The notes under the pieces: model-generated | Told to the model about the DNA's origin: nothing | Database searches by the model: none | Seen by the model: only the letters and a program-made list of their open reading frames with translations | Translations under genes and position numbers: made by a program | In this document: positions 1-11,289 of the stretch, in pieces | How positions within the stretch are numbered: the first letter of the stretch is position 1 | How the letters are laid out: every line of letters starts with the position of its first letter | DNA from: Juglans regia | Lineage: Eukaryota; Streptophyta; Magnoliopsida; Fagales; Juglandaceae | Assembly: GCF_001411555.2 (NCBI RefSeq) | Contig: NC_049911.1 | Location: forward strand, 30,167,044 to 30,231,043 | Length of the DNA: 64,000 nt | Direction: 5' to 3'

Positions 1-302
1 TTCCTTTCTTTTCTCTTTTTTCCTTTAAGACGAAATAGATTGAAACCCAAATGCTGAGTTTCAACTAAAACTAAGAAAGATGTAAAACATTGAGTAATAA
101 ATCCTTTGAAACCATTTGACCCAAACAATGACTTTACAACAGAAAGATAAAGTCAAATTCAAATACTAGAGAAATATTTTTGATAATTAAATACTAGAGA
201 AACATTCTTAAAACCAAATACATTATTATCAGTGAAAATTCCAAATGGTTAAAATTGTAGGAATTAAGGACAAATAAACATATTTTAATGAATTTATCAT
301 AC

Positions 303-1745
303 CTTTGAGCAACTTCTTTTCGCACAGTGTACCGAATTTTCTTGTCAAAACATCTCTCTTTCCTTTTTTCACGGAACCTGACCAGGGATGCTATTCTTCG
401 TGAAATATTCGAGCGCTTTGCAGTCTCACCCACACCCTAGGAAGAGGTGGATAAAATATGAATATTAGCACAGAAAATCAAAATCTAGATTATTGCTTTC
501 AATAGTTTCAAATTCTGTGATACCCTGTCATTTTGATTAAAAGGTACTTCAAAGGTGGGCACACCGGTTGGTACATCTGGTCCTCCTAAAAGCAAGAGTA
601 CTGCTTGTACCTGTTATGTAAAATCCAACAAACTGAAGCATCCTTCAAAGAGTCTTCAAATGGTCAACTAAAAAATTGAACAGTTGATAACATCACTTTC
701 AATGACAGGAGCAAACATGACAAAAAGAACATATAGTAAGATTTGAATGAAACTGCGGCTATATTCAGTAGAAATGAATAAATTCATGCACAGAAAAAAA
801 TACCCAACTTCCAGAAAAATGTAATGGGAAGCTCAGGGAAGGTATGTTTCAAATTGTCATGCTGAAATGCTACTATTAACACTTCAAATATTTGAAAGTT
901 ACAACAGAGTTTTCTTCATTCCAACAGATAACTCTAAAACCATTGAGTTGAAACGGGAATCCATGACCAGAAGACAGAGTGCGATGGACTCGATAACAAT
1001 ATGCACAGTAACGAATATATTTTTTAGAACTGCTAGTAAAGAAACGTGCGAATATACCAAAAAGTCATATAAAGTTTAAAAAATAAAAATAAAAAGCACA
1101 AGTAATCGTTAAAACATCCGAAATTTCCCCATTTTCTTTTCTTTCTTTCCCTTTTTTTTTTTTTTTTTTTTTTTTCTGGGACCGCGTTCCCATAAAGTTC
1201 CATTCTTGACAACCCCAAATGAACTCAAAAAACAGAAATGCAAGTACCGATCCTTAAACCACTAGGTGCACGAAAATTAATTCCCCCATTAAAAATTAAA
1301 AATTCTCCCTAAACCCACTAACCGCACAAAAAGAATTATAAGGAAAAAACGTTCTTCTTATTCATTGTACCTTAAAAAATGGTCTTATTCATCTATGCCA
1401 ACAAAAATGAAAACAAGATTAAAACAAGCCATTGAGTTGCTCGACCGAAAAAAAAAAAGTTACCTTTTCAGGCGTCACCGCAGGGAACACGTAGACCTCG
1501 CCTTCGAAAGAGAGAGTAAGCTCACTGGTCCGAGACGCCATAACCACCGCTCCTCCTCCTCCTCCAACTCTTACTCCACCATGCTCCGCAACGCTCACAG
1601 AATTCATGTGAGCATCTTCCACGTCATCCATAGCATCGTCACCACCATCCTCGTAGTCCCCCTCCTCGTCCTCGATCCGTATGGGGCACCGCACGTGGTC
1701 CTCTAAAGGACGCGCCTGCAAGGGCTGTGGGTTGGCAGCCGCCAT
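303..1745 (-). CDS. GATA-type ZML (TIFY-CCT-GATA) transcription factor, 3' part missing at window edge
   Basis: This is the 5' half of a plant nuclear transcription factor of the ZIM/ZML group. Three coding exons are seen: 1464-1745, 524-610 and 303-436, all with GT-AG borders and phases that join. Exon 1 starts at ATG 1743-1745, has an acidic stretch ([13 protein letters not shown]) and ends in the TIFY motif variant ([12 protein letters not shown]). Exon 2 completes the TIFY domain ([14 protein letters not shown]). Exon 3 encodes the CCT domain ([18 protein letters not shown], then [15 protein letters not shown]). The exon starting MQRNKGQF and the GATA zinc finger (CX2CX18CX2C) expected next are not in bases 1-302, so they lie left of the window. 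The family binds GATA/GAT sites and acts in light and photoprotection responses (Arabidopsis ZML1/ZML2, established). The CCT sequence looks more ZML-like than ZIM-like. The gene is a tandem neighbour of the complete ZIM-like gene at 4122-9218. Confidence 0.88.
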
Positions 1746-2136
1746 CCACCGGAATCAAAACTCTGCCAGCACGAACCGTATCGGAACCGAAACACAACCC
1801 CAAACCCTAAGTACGGGACCTGTTCCATCGAAGAAGAAACATGGTTTTTCGTCACGGTCTAAAAAGGAAACCCTCACCCTAACTATGCACAAAGATTGGA
1901 TTCGGAGCTCGAAGAAAGTCCGGAATCGAAGAGGACGGGGGGAAAAAAACTACCCCGAAATAGCTAAGATTCGCAAGGTGTGCCCCTGTGTTTCCTCGAA
2001 GAGGCTCAATTGGGTAATTTTCGCTTTTCTTTTCTTTTTAGTTTGAACGAAAGAGAATTTGACTGTGTTTTTATTATATATGTCTTAAGGGTATTCTTGT
2101 GTTGCTTGTGTGTACGTACATATAAGTATTTGTCAG

Positions 2137-2183
2137 AAATAATTTTTTTATTATCTTGATATAAGATAATAAAAAAATTATTT
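2137..2183. repeat. Perfect 21-bp inverted repeat (AT-rich hairpin)
   Basis: Two perfectly complementary 21-bp arms (2137-2157 and 2163-2183) surround a 5-bp loop, in very AT-rich DNA upstream of the ZML-like gene. It could be a MITE remnant or a simple AT palindrome. No flanking target duplication is clear. Confidence 0.6.
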
Positions 2184-3194
2184 ATAATTTAAATAAATAA
2201 TATTATACATTCACACTTTTATTTTAATTATATTAAATAATATGTGATATATTTATTACTGCTAAACGATAAAAAAAATATATATAAAAATAATTATTTA
2301 ATAATTATTCAACATGTAAAAGGTGTTCGGGCATCATTTAATTATTTTTAATTATTTTTATTCCAACGTATTGTCGTGAATATGTTCATTGACTTTGTTT
2401 CTTTCTTCAAAAATAAAATCAAATATCGATGGAAAGATGAGAGTACCTTTTAAATATTCATTTTTCCCGAAAAGTTGAAAGTATTTATTCATTCTTTCCT
2501 GACTGACTGACCACTGATATACAGTAGAAACTGATAGGTCAAAGTATTTGTCAGCGCTTAGGTTGGTGATGTTTGCACCTGATTTGTTTGGACAGATTTG
2601 GAGGACACCAGCCGACCAAATCTGTCGCCCAACTTTTTATGTCAAGTGAGAAAGATTTTTTTTTTTTTTTTTATGATTTTCTTTAAAAAAAAATTGATTT
2701 AATTAGAGAAAGGAAGGAATTATTATTATTATTATTAAAAATGATAAGCAGGTACTCAAAAGGCCTCGAAGTAATCGGATCGAAGAGAGGAGAGAGCGCA
2801 GGAAGGTAGTAAGAAATAATTAGAAAAGCAAAGAAAGAAAGCAAATGCGACAATAAAAGTCAAGACCAATAATTATATAACAGAAGCATCTATCACGTAC
2901 CCTGACAGTTTCCACTGTTTAATGGGCGGCAACGCAGTCATGGAAGATAGATACATATGGACGAAAGAAGATCCAACGTTGTCTACGGAGGAGGCTGCCC
3001 ATATGTTCCAGAGCAAGCAAGGCGGACTGACTGCATACTTCCTTCCGCGCTGTTTATTTCTGGTATTAAAGATGCAGCAGCGTTGCCCGCGCGCGGCACA
3101 AACTAAATAGCCTATTATAATTTCATTCGGAAACTTGTGGTGGACTTGGTTTATCACTATCACTAAAAATTAGCGTAGAGTATATACTAGATAT

Positions 3195-3335
3195 AAGTCT
3201 CAAATAGACAAATCTCATACAAATCTTTTGTAAAACAATAGATCCCACTAATAAAAAATAATTTTTTTTACACTTTTTTAAGATGTGATTCACTTTTTTA
3301 CAAAGACTTGTATAAAACTTGTCTATTTGAGACTT
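3195..3335. mobile_element. MITE-like element with about 40-bp imperfect terminal inverted repeats
   Basis: The left end (AAGTCTCAAATAGACA...) is the reverse complement of the right end (...TGTCTATTTGAGACTT). The match continues, with a few mismatches, to a TTTGTAAAA motif inside each arm. There is no coding capacity and the target duplication is not clear, so the superfamily is undecided and the outer ends may extend by about 20 bp. Confidence 0.6.
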
Positions 3336-4121
3336 GTACAAATCATTTCTCTTAAATAAATAGTTTCAATAACATGATAATTTTGTGATTGGATGAAATT
3401 ACTGTGACTAACCATATTTAGAGAGCACCTAATAATACTCTTTTGTATCAAACAGAAACAAACACTACATTGAGTTGTCGTGAGCATGCAGATGTATATT
3501 GGCCATGTTTTCCAGATACATGCACTCGTCATGAACAGGATGGAAAGTTTACACTTTGCAGTAGCAGTAGGGCCGTGTGTGGAGGGGGGTGGCGATGGCT
3601 TAAAATCTGAACGATGGCAACCACTTGCGAGTATTTACAATTGAATTGATGCAATGAGTACCGCCATAAAATGCTTCATAAATTGCATAAACTCAAAGAA
3701 ACGGACAAACTTGGCAAATGATAATGACCTATTCATAGCTTGACCACTTCAATATGCTAACTAAACCAATCATATAGATCCCTAAAAGTGTTGTTAAAAA
3801 GATTAAGAAGACGAAAATGCTAAAGAATTTCATTGGAGCATATGCTATGGCATGGAGCTATTAGCATTAAAAGTATATTGTATACAAGATTACCAATATA
3901 GTCAATCTAAGCTTCATGATGATACAAGGGACGATGGATCCATTGGCAAAAATCTTTGCATAGTTCCCATGATATAAAAAGATAAAACCACTTGTATTGA
4001 TGGAAGATTGCACTAATGCATCTGTACACAGGATGGACAAGACAAATGAAAGCACTACAAAACCTACTTGAATGATGCCAGAGGCAACTGTATCGCCTCT
4101 TTTGTAAAGATAACTTGCAAC

Positions 4122-7100
4122 TCAGTGCTCAGCTATTAAAGCCGAGTTATCCCCATGAGAGAAAGTAACAAGATTGTTGTTTGTATGGATGGCAGTTCCG
4201 CAGTCTGAATTATTAGCTTCGCGTTCACCCTGCTCAAGGAAAAATGCCAAAAAAGAAAGGATGCAGCTTTAATATTGCAGGGACAATGAAAGAATAATGT
4301 AAACAAAACAATACCTGGATCCTGATACGTATACACTTCATGAGAAGCATACCTGCTCAGCCAGGCTAACAGAATGATCCTGGGTTTTCTTAGAAAGATC
4401 CCTCAAAGCCCCCTGCAGAGTTCAGTTGTCAAAAATTAGGATAGTATTGAAAGATGAGAAGAAGATGCCTAGCAGATTTAGAAGTAATGCCCACAAATAA
4501 TTGTCTCGAGTTAGGCCTTGAATGAAATGATTGGCTCAGCATATTACTAGGGAAAATTTCTCAGGAAGAATATTCAGCAGCAAGTATAATAAACAAGAGT
4601 AGACAGAATCTGTAATAACAAACTATACAAGTAGGTAGAGAAAGCTCTAATATCACAATAAAAGTTCTGGTATACTCATCCAGTGATCCATGATGAGTAT
4701 CACACAGACAAACAAGTGAAGACTGGAGGAATCATCCATGTAACTTATGGGGGAATGCCCTTGTGAAGAAAAAGAACCCGTAGAAGATCCAGGGTGGACA
4801 AATGTCTTAGGAAAGAGATGTCATCACATTCCTTCACGTTAACTATACTAAACACTAGTTCGGCTATTTTTATTAGAATGTCATCATGATGATGAGATTA
4901 AAATCTGAATGCATTCAAAGACATTCCCAGAGTGCAACCGTCACTTTATTGAGCTGGTGAAAAATAAAAACCTGTTAAATGACATTATCTTACATCATAT
5001 ACAAGTAAGACAATACAATCAATTTCAGGCCTCGATATATGTTGGTAATTAGTCCTAGACTATTTGTGTGTAAGTTGGGTGTGCAAATACAGGAAAGATT
5101 ACAAAGAAAACTGATAATAACTACCTTTCTGAACCGATAAAACAAAAGACAAGAAGAAAATAAAAGTTCTCACATATTTGTTACAACTATTAGTCCACTT
5201 TGCTTTTCTCGTTTGAACCCTATGATTCAATACTCCACAATCCACTTATCATATCTATCACCCTTTAATCTAAAATGCATAAAACACTAGCTGGCAAATG
5301 AATCAATGGCATGAACATTAGTTCAAAACTTGAAACTATATTGACATGGCAACTATGTAAGATGTGGTATGTATATCATTGTACCACTGAAGCCAGGATA
5401 GACAATGTTTTCCAAAGAGAAGATCTCAAGTCTCATTGGGCATTATAAAATGCAAAATTTTAATGTCTACCATAAAAAACTTGGGCATTGAGGACAATAA
5501 AGCATTCAAATCATTCAAAATAATACTTACCCTGTTTGCCCAAAAAAGTCCGCAGGCATTGCAAAGAGACCTTGGACCAGATGGCCCGCGCCGCATCATT
5601 GGAGTGGACTTTGAACTTATGCCACAATGTGTACATCTAGACAAGTATGCAAAAATAACAAGAGTCAAAAAAAGATGTAAACATGCACAAAAAATCTGAT
5701 ACAGTAAAATATAATTTAGGGCATGTTTGGACACTGAGAATTCTCAAAATTTTCAAAACTTCTCATAATTTCACTCACAAACATCACTCAAACCCAACAC
5801 TTTTCAATTTCAACTTTTTCATCTAATCATTACCTAATCATTATTCAAACACAAAAATCAATAAAACTTTTACAAACTTCAAAACAAAACACAAAAATCA
5901 ATACAACTTTTACAAACATTAAAACAAAAATAATATTAAAAACTTATAGTCAAACAATTTTTTAACTTTATAATATTTTTATTCAACTTTTTCTCTCTAT
6001 TTTTCCAAAACCCAATAAAACATCTTCACTCAAACAACTTCACTACTATTCACAAAATTCTGAGATACTCCAAGTGTCCAAACATGCCCTTAATTTTTTT
6101 TTTTTTATCAGTAAATAAAAAATTTGATTGATAACAAACATGCCCTTATTTTCAAAAGATCAGAAAAAATCCAACAGTATCTTGAAGGAAGCAACAAATT
6201 CAGGATTAAACTCACGAGGCTTCTTGTGGACTATCATCTTGCCCTGACTCCTGGACAGTACCCCAATTATAAGCTCCTTCTGACTGTTTAGAAGAAGTAA
6301 ATTGACCCTTATTGCGCTGCATCCTGGTGCAGCATAACATATAAGAAACGGGAAAAAAATAATGCCTGGTTACATACAAAGTGTCACAACAATTATAACC
6401 AGCAAAAGAATAATGCAAAACCACATCAATAAGTGGTGGGCAGAGGAAAAATAAAACAATCTTCCCCTATCATATTCTTTAACAAGATTTCATGTAGCAT
6501 GTTCTGCCAAAAACATACACTACAAAATTTAATAGGTTGTTTGCAAGAATGAGGATTTTTATTATGTTTGATAAGTCAAAATTATCCATAAGAGTGATGC
6601 TATAGCCTGATCATATTAGAAGATTGAAACAAGACTTGCACACCCTGCACCAACCAAAAAACTTTATGGCCAAGATAAAAAGCATTTGTGGTGGTTGTTT
6701 AGGTTCTCTTTTTGGCCAACTATTGTTATCCACTATCATCTATTCTTTTCAACTTATAATTGTGGGAGGGGGGAGTTCCACTAAACCCAAGAATATAACA
6801 ATATACATTCTTGTAGGAATACAGTTCATACCACTGTAAAACTCAAGTTCAAGATTTGGGGTAGAAGATGGCTCCAAGGTTAGATTTTATTTGTGGTGTG
6901 GAAAAGGAAGCTTTCCCGAATGTTTGCATTGTTGCTCATCCTAAGAATGTATGGGGGACCATTTGGAGATATCTAATGATTTCCTCAGATGGAGTGTAAG
7001 CTTTCTCAGAATGGCTCGTAGTAGGGAAGCAAGTGCCTTCATTGCAATCTTTGATCTGTTGTATTCCACCCGGCTGAGAAGAGGAGGGGAATTCCAAGAG

Positions 7101-9218
7101 ATGATTGTCCCAAGTTTGTTCTTTCTATAATGTCCTTATTTTTCATGATAACACTCTTTCCTAGGAAGATCATGTAGTGGACTAAGATCCCCTCAATAGC
7201 TACCTTTCTTTGCTTGGACAGGCTCTTTTTAGGAGTGACTCTCACAACAAATAACTAAGGAAAATAAACATGGTGGTGTGATAACTTGGTGTTACGTGTA
7301 TAAGGTTAGAAAGTTAGTTAATAATCTTTTACTCCATTATGAGACATACTGGTTGGTTTGGGGAATTACTTCTTCAGTCCGACTATTTGACTTGGGTAAT
7401 GCCCAAAATAATAGTGGACCTTTTTGGTGCTTGGAGAGGATTAAAACAGAAGTGCACAAATTGCAATAGTGTGGAATATGGTCCTTATGTGCCTCATATG
7501 GAGGGAAAAATGACAACAATTTTGAGAACAGAGAATGGATGTTGGAGGAGCTCAAAACTTCCCTATTCAATACTCTCTTCCTTTGGAAATTTCTATAGAT
7601 TTCAATAGGCTCAACTTTCATAATGTTCTTGCATTTTTTTCTACTCCTAGATAGGTTTTTCTCTTGCATACGCTGTATACCTAGGTTGCACTTTTTGTGC
7701 TTTCCAATAAAATTTATTGCTGAGTAATAAATCCAATTTACAGAGGTGGTTTTCAATTTGACGAATCATTTAAGCTCCAGTAAATATAAGCTTTCCAAAA
7801 CATGAGATCAGTCACATATAAAGAAAGCACTTAATTCAATCAGTAGGGGCATCACTAGGAAAATTTTATATCCACATCAAATGTTCACTGTCCACCAGAG
7901 TCAAGTAGCATCCTTAGAAGGTTTAGACATCAGTTTGAATCAAAGTTCCATTAAAGAGAAGCATAAACTTTGATTTGAGCTCAACACGTTAATAAATCAA
8001 ACTTTTTATACTCACTGCGTGCAGACGAAGTAACAAGCGCTTCATATCAAATGGCTGAAAATAATTAGAAACAACCAGAAAGCATCTCCTATTACAGAGG
8101 CCAGCACCAATTTGGCAAGAACAAGATACATAAATAGCACCCCATCAGTTATTTTTCTTTTTAGTTACAAATCATGTTTGATTCGTAGAGATCAAATCTA
8201 TTTGGACAAAAAAACTAGCGTGCACAAAAATTTCCAAACCTGAGGGCAACCTCTTGACGAACACTATATCTAACTTTCTTATCAAAGCATCGCTCTTTTC
8301 TCTTTTGGCGGAACCTATTTAATGAGGCCACTCTGTGTGGTTGACTACACTTTACAGGATACTCCATAACACCGCCCTGCAAAAAATGTAGCCCATAAAG
8401 AGAAGCACCGATAACATTATCAAATGTAAATGTCCATAAGATTCTTGGTTTGCAGAAGTACCCTCTGGTTCTGAGGCAACATCTCGGTTTGTGGTCCCGA
8501 AGATAGTTCACAGCCCCCGAGAAGTAGCAACACTGCTTGAACCTAACATTACGAACCAACAACAACTTTATAATCAAATCTTTGAAAATATGTAGAACCC
8601 GAACCTCAATTCTCCGTTTGGTTTCCGAGAAGCTGTCGGAGAAACATAAGGTGAGACTTTGGTTGATTCGAGTCCCATGTTGCTTTGTTTTCACCAAATA
8701 AATGAATTTTAAATCTTATCGAGCTCAATTGAGGAGAGATTTTACATATCTCGGGTCTTAAATAGAGACAAAAATATCGAAATTCTAAAATTTGAGTCTC
8801 TCCTGTTCCCACATTTTCTCGGCATCCAAACAGCACATCAAGAGAAATACTACGAAACCCCAAACCAGATAATTCACCGTAAACAAAAGGAGAAAAATTG
8901 CACCTTGTCAGGGGTAACAGAGTCGAACACATAGACTTGGCCTCGAAACGAGAGCGTGAGCTGGCTGGTATCTTCATGACGCTGAATCACCATCTCCGAT
9001 GCTCCGCCACCACCGCCATGAACGTAAACAGCGTCGGCGGTGACGTCATCGACGACACCACCAACAGCGCCGCCAGAGTCGTCGATCGAGTGGGCTTCAT
9101 AGCGAATGTGAGAGTTTTCAATGGACTCTGCGCCGGCGCCGGCGCCGGAAACGTCATCGTCGTCTGCTGACGCAGAGATCTGGTTGGGCATGTTCAGGGG
9201 CTGGGGGTGTCCGTACAT
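4122..9218 (-). CDS. ZIM/GATA25-like transcription factor (TIFY-CCT-GATA), complete
   Basis: Seven coding exons (8904-9218, 8462-8542, 8240-8376, 6216-6323, 5531-5636, 4353-4412, 4122-4229) join in frame, all GT-AG, giving 304 residues. That is close to Arabidopsis ZIM (about 309). Domain order: N-terminus [17 protein letters not shown] with an acidic patch; TIFY motif [13 protein letters not shown] at about residues 81-93 (a TLSFRG form, unlike JAZ proteins); CCT domain with [17 protein letters not shown] (about 145-190); [12 protein letters not shown]; and one GATA zinc finger CTHCG...LCNACG (CX2CX18CX2C), complete in exon 5. The stop is TGA at 4122-4124. The product is a nuclear GATA-binding regulator. 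Overexpression of the Arabidopsis homologue lengthens hypocotyls (established for ZIM). Intron 3 (6324-8239) holds a dead L1 fragment, and most of intron 4 (5637-6215) is a MITE. Confidence 0.93.
5719..6089. mobile_element. Tourist-like (PIF/Harbinger) MITE with TTA target duplication
   Basis: A 371-bp non-coding element bounded by perfect 17-bp terminal inverted repeats (GGGCATGTTTGGACACT / AGTGTCCAAACATGCCC) and flanked on both sides by TTA (5716-5718 and 6090-6092). A 3-bp TWA duplication with GGGC-type ends is typical of PIF/Harbinger MITEs. It makes up about two-thirds of intron 4 of the ZIM-like gene. Confidence 0.88.
6840..7735 (+). pseudogene. Degenerate L1 (LINE) 3' fragment in ZIM-like intron 3
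   Basis: The plus strand retains remnants of the C-terminal part of a plant L1 ORF2. A stretch near 6860-6900 resembles the 'dGSkikFW.d.WCge' motif. At 7278-7350 there is a zf-RVT-like segment ([19 protein letters not shown]). The 3' end (7640-7735) is the L1 tail with 'CTAGATAGG..CTTGCATACGCTGTATACC' character and an AATAAA-like end. Many frameshifts and stops are present. It lies antisense to the host gene. Confidence 0.7.
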
Positions 9219-9415
9219 TGGGGTCTGGGGACTTGGAGGAAGTGTGTATGGGGCATTACAGAGGTAAACGAGTGCAGTGGGGAAAACCCTAGCGCTAGGG
9301 TTGTGATAGGAAGATAAAGGAGAGAGTATATACCTGAATTAGAAACAGGGCGATTGTAGGTTTTGAAGAGTGTTGTGTTGTGAGGGAGTTTTGAGTGAGA
9401 GAGAGAGAGAGAGGT
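9219..9415 (-). promoter_or_regulatory. 5' leader of the ZIM-like gene with (GA/CT)n tract and possible leader intron
   Basis: Upstream of the ATG at 9216-9218 is a pyrimidine-rich leader (minus strand), including a CT repeat at about 9397-9413, common in plant 5' UTRs. A GT donor after CAG (exon end 9334) and an AG shortly before the start codon (CCCCAG, near 9226) would allow a small leader intron of about 0.1 kb. The leader intron is inferred from splice-like sites only. Confidence 0.35.
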
Positions 9416-9517
9416 GGGGCGGGGCGGTATGCAACGGGGAAAGGTGGCCCCGATTGGATTTGGATCCCTGCGTAATTCTCCTATGTAGAGAGTGAGAGGT
9501 TTTAATTTGTAATGATT

Positions 9518-9682
9518 AATGCTACGTAAAATCTTAGAATGCATAAATATTATATAGTCGTTTTAAAAAAGAGTGAAGTTTACTGTTTAAAAATTAATTA
9601 ATTTTTATGTGGGTCTCATATTTATTCACATTTTTTAAAATGACTATACGGTGCTTGTACACTTACGACTGTAAGTATCATT
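9518..9682. mobile_element. MITE-like element with about 55-bp imperfect terminal inverted repeats
   Basis: The left arm (AATGCTAC...TATAGTCGTTTTAAAAAA) pairs with the right arm (TTTTTTAAAATGACTATA...GTATCATT). The match is close over the inner 18 bp and weaker outside. It is non-coding, with no clean target duplication. It lies in the spacer upstream of the ZIM-like gene. Confidence 0.55.
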
Positions 9683-11099
9683 TCTCATTTTTAATTGATG
9701 CATTTATTATCCAGTTAGCAAAACAAATTAAAAAGTTTTGCTATAAAAAAATCTGGTTTGCAGCACATGGAAATCTTTCACGTTAAAAAACTTATGTTAA
9801 ATAGATTTTCTCTTAACATTTTATCAAACTATTTGAAACATCGGATCATGTTTTTATACATAAAAATTAAGTTAATACCACTAATTTCGAAAATTTAAGA
9901 CCAACAATCTGTTAATAGAATGCAATGAGAAGTGCTATACACTATCATATTTATGAGAAATGTTATATACTAACATTTTTATTAGGGGTGGGCAGTGGAG
10001 TCCTGTACTACGCCTGCCCACCCTCCATCGGCTGGCCTCCTCTTGGGTGGCCAGGTGCCACTGACTGTTAGGTGCGGGCCCTCGCTCTCTCCTTCTCTTT
10101 GTCAGGCCCCACTAATATCTCCATTTTGTTATGGATAGTTTTTGTTCATTGGTTCACTGGTTTGGTTCATTAAGTCATGGTCAAATCGCTAATGGTTTTT
10201 TACATTTTATATTTTATTTAAAATATTAAATTAAATTAAGTGACTTATTAATGTAGATTATATAATAAATTTAATAAAAAAATATTTTATATGGTCAATG
10301 ATAATAAATTAGATGAAAATTATATTATTAATTTATATAATTACTATATAATTAACTAATTGATATTTTATATTTATTAATTCATAGAATATTAACAAGT
10401 GTTAATAGCATATTTAAAATTTTATATTGTTAATAGTGATAGGTTAGATGAAGATATATATAAAATATTGTTATTATAGAATATTAACAAGTATTAATAA
10501 TATATTTAAAAATTTATATTGTTAATTGTACAATTATTATATATAATTTTTTTTTTTCATTCAGTCCGGTCTGGTCTAAAAAAATCGTGAATCGTAGACC
10601 GGACTGAATGTTTTCAGTCCTCTAAAATATAGACCGAATCGGACCGGTCTAAGTCTCGATCGGGTCCAGTCCGAACCGAAACGGTCAGTCCGGTCGGTCG
10701 CACCGGACCGGACCCTTTTTCACCCTTACATATGATGAGAAATTACATATATCATTATATATGTTTTTGTCTTTAAAAAAAATTAAGAAACGATTATTTG
10801 CATGGAAGTTAGTGGAGGGTTGACCAAAATGAATGCTTATTCTGTACTTTCTCTAAAAACAGAAACAAATGGCCATCTAAAAATGAAAGAACAAAGAAGT
10901 CTTATATTTTCTTTTATTGTTAAAGTTGCCAACTTCGGTATCTATTAACACGAAAGAAAAGACAAAAATATAGAAAAATGAAAGAACAATGAACTCTTTT
11001 CATCGATCCAACTTCCAACGTCTAAAAATCAAGAACAATGAAATCTTATCTTCTCTAAATACATCGTCTCTTTCCTTCGTTCCAACGGCTACAAATCTA
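9683..11099. other. AT-rich intergenic spacer with a GC-rich palindromic island
   Basis: No gene is visible. Features are a 10-bp inverted repeat GGGTGGGCAG/CTGCCCACCC at about 9988-10025, an AT-rich core (10200-10550), and an island at 10558-10725 made of CCGGTC/GACCGG blocks. A TAGGGGTG-like string near 9988 and its approximate reverse complement (CACCCTTA near 10723) could be ends of one hAT-type element of about 0.74 kb, but no 8-bp target duplication is seen. Confidence 0.45.
10558..10610. repeat. Perfect 15-bp inverted repeat (CATTCAGTCCGGTCT hairpin)
   Basis: Arms 10558-10572 and 10596-10610 are exact reverse complements with a 23-bp loop. The GC-rich CCGGTC/GGACCGG motif then recurs up to 10715, in contrast to the AT-rich surroundings. 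Confidence 0.8.
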
Positions 11100-11289
11100 G
11101 ACGTCACGATTCTGCAATATAATAGTATTCAGCCCGGCCGGCTGCTCATGTTTTTTTGTTCTTTTTTGTCGTCCGGCTGCATATTGTTGAATGTTGACCC
11201 ATACCAAGAAGAGTTTGCAATATAATAATATTAAACCCAGAAGATAGAGAAATCGAACTCCCTTCCCTGCCGCGGCTAAATTAATTTCC
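11100..11289 (+). promoter_or_regulatory. Putative proximal promoter of the UGT gene
   Basis: Two TATA-like strings occur in near-identical contexts: TGCAATATAATAG at about 11113 and TGCAATATAATAA at about 11217. The second, about 60-70 bp before the ATG at 11290, is the more plausible TATA box. A GACGTCAC palindromic bZIP-type (ACGT core) motif lies at 11100-11107. Start-site position and motif use are inferred. Confidence 0.3.

Larger units (their letters stand above)
1746..4121. other. Intergenic spacer between the two GATA genes
   Basis: The part nearest 1745 (roughly to 1900) is the presumed 5' leader and promoter of the minus-strand ZML-like gene. The rest is AT-rich, with a poly-T run near 2658-2672, a short ATT microsatellite near 2721-2738, the palindrome at 2137 and a MITE at 3195. 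I see no convincing coding region. Short open frames near 2.9-3.3 kb have no recognisable domain. Confidence 0.6.

Noticed and set aside
2922..3110. Small plus-strand frame MGGNAVMEDRYIWTKEDPTL as a gene
   Set aside because: 62 residues, no domain, no promoter or splice context. Equally long frames exist on the opposite strand.
9986..10730. One hAT element spanning TAGGGGTG to CACCCTTA
   Set aside because: End similarity is only about eight bases and no 8-bp target duplication could be matched; kept only as a possibility.
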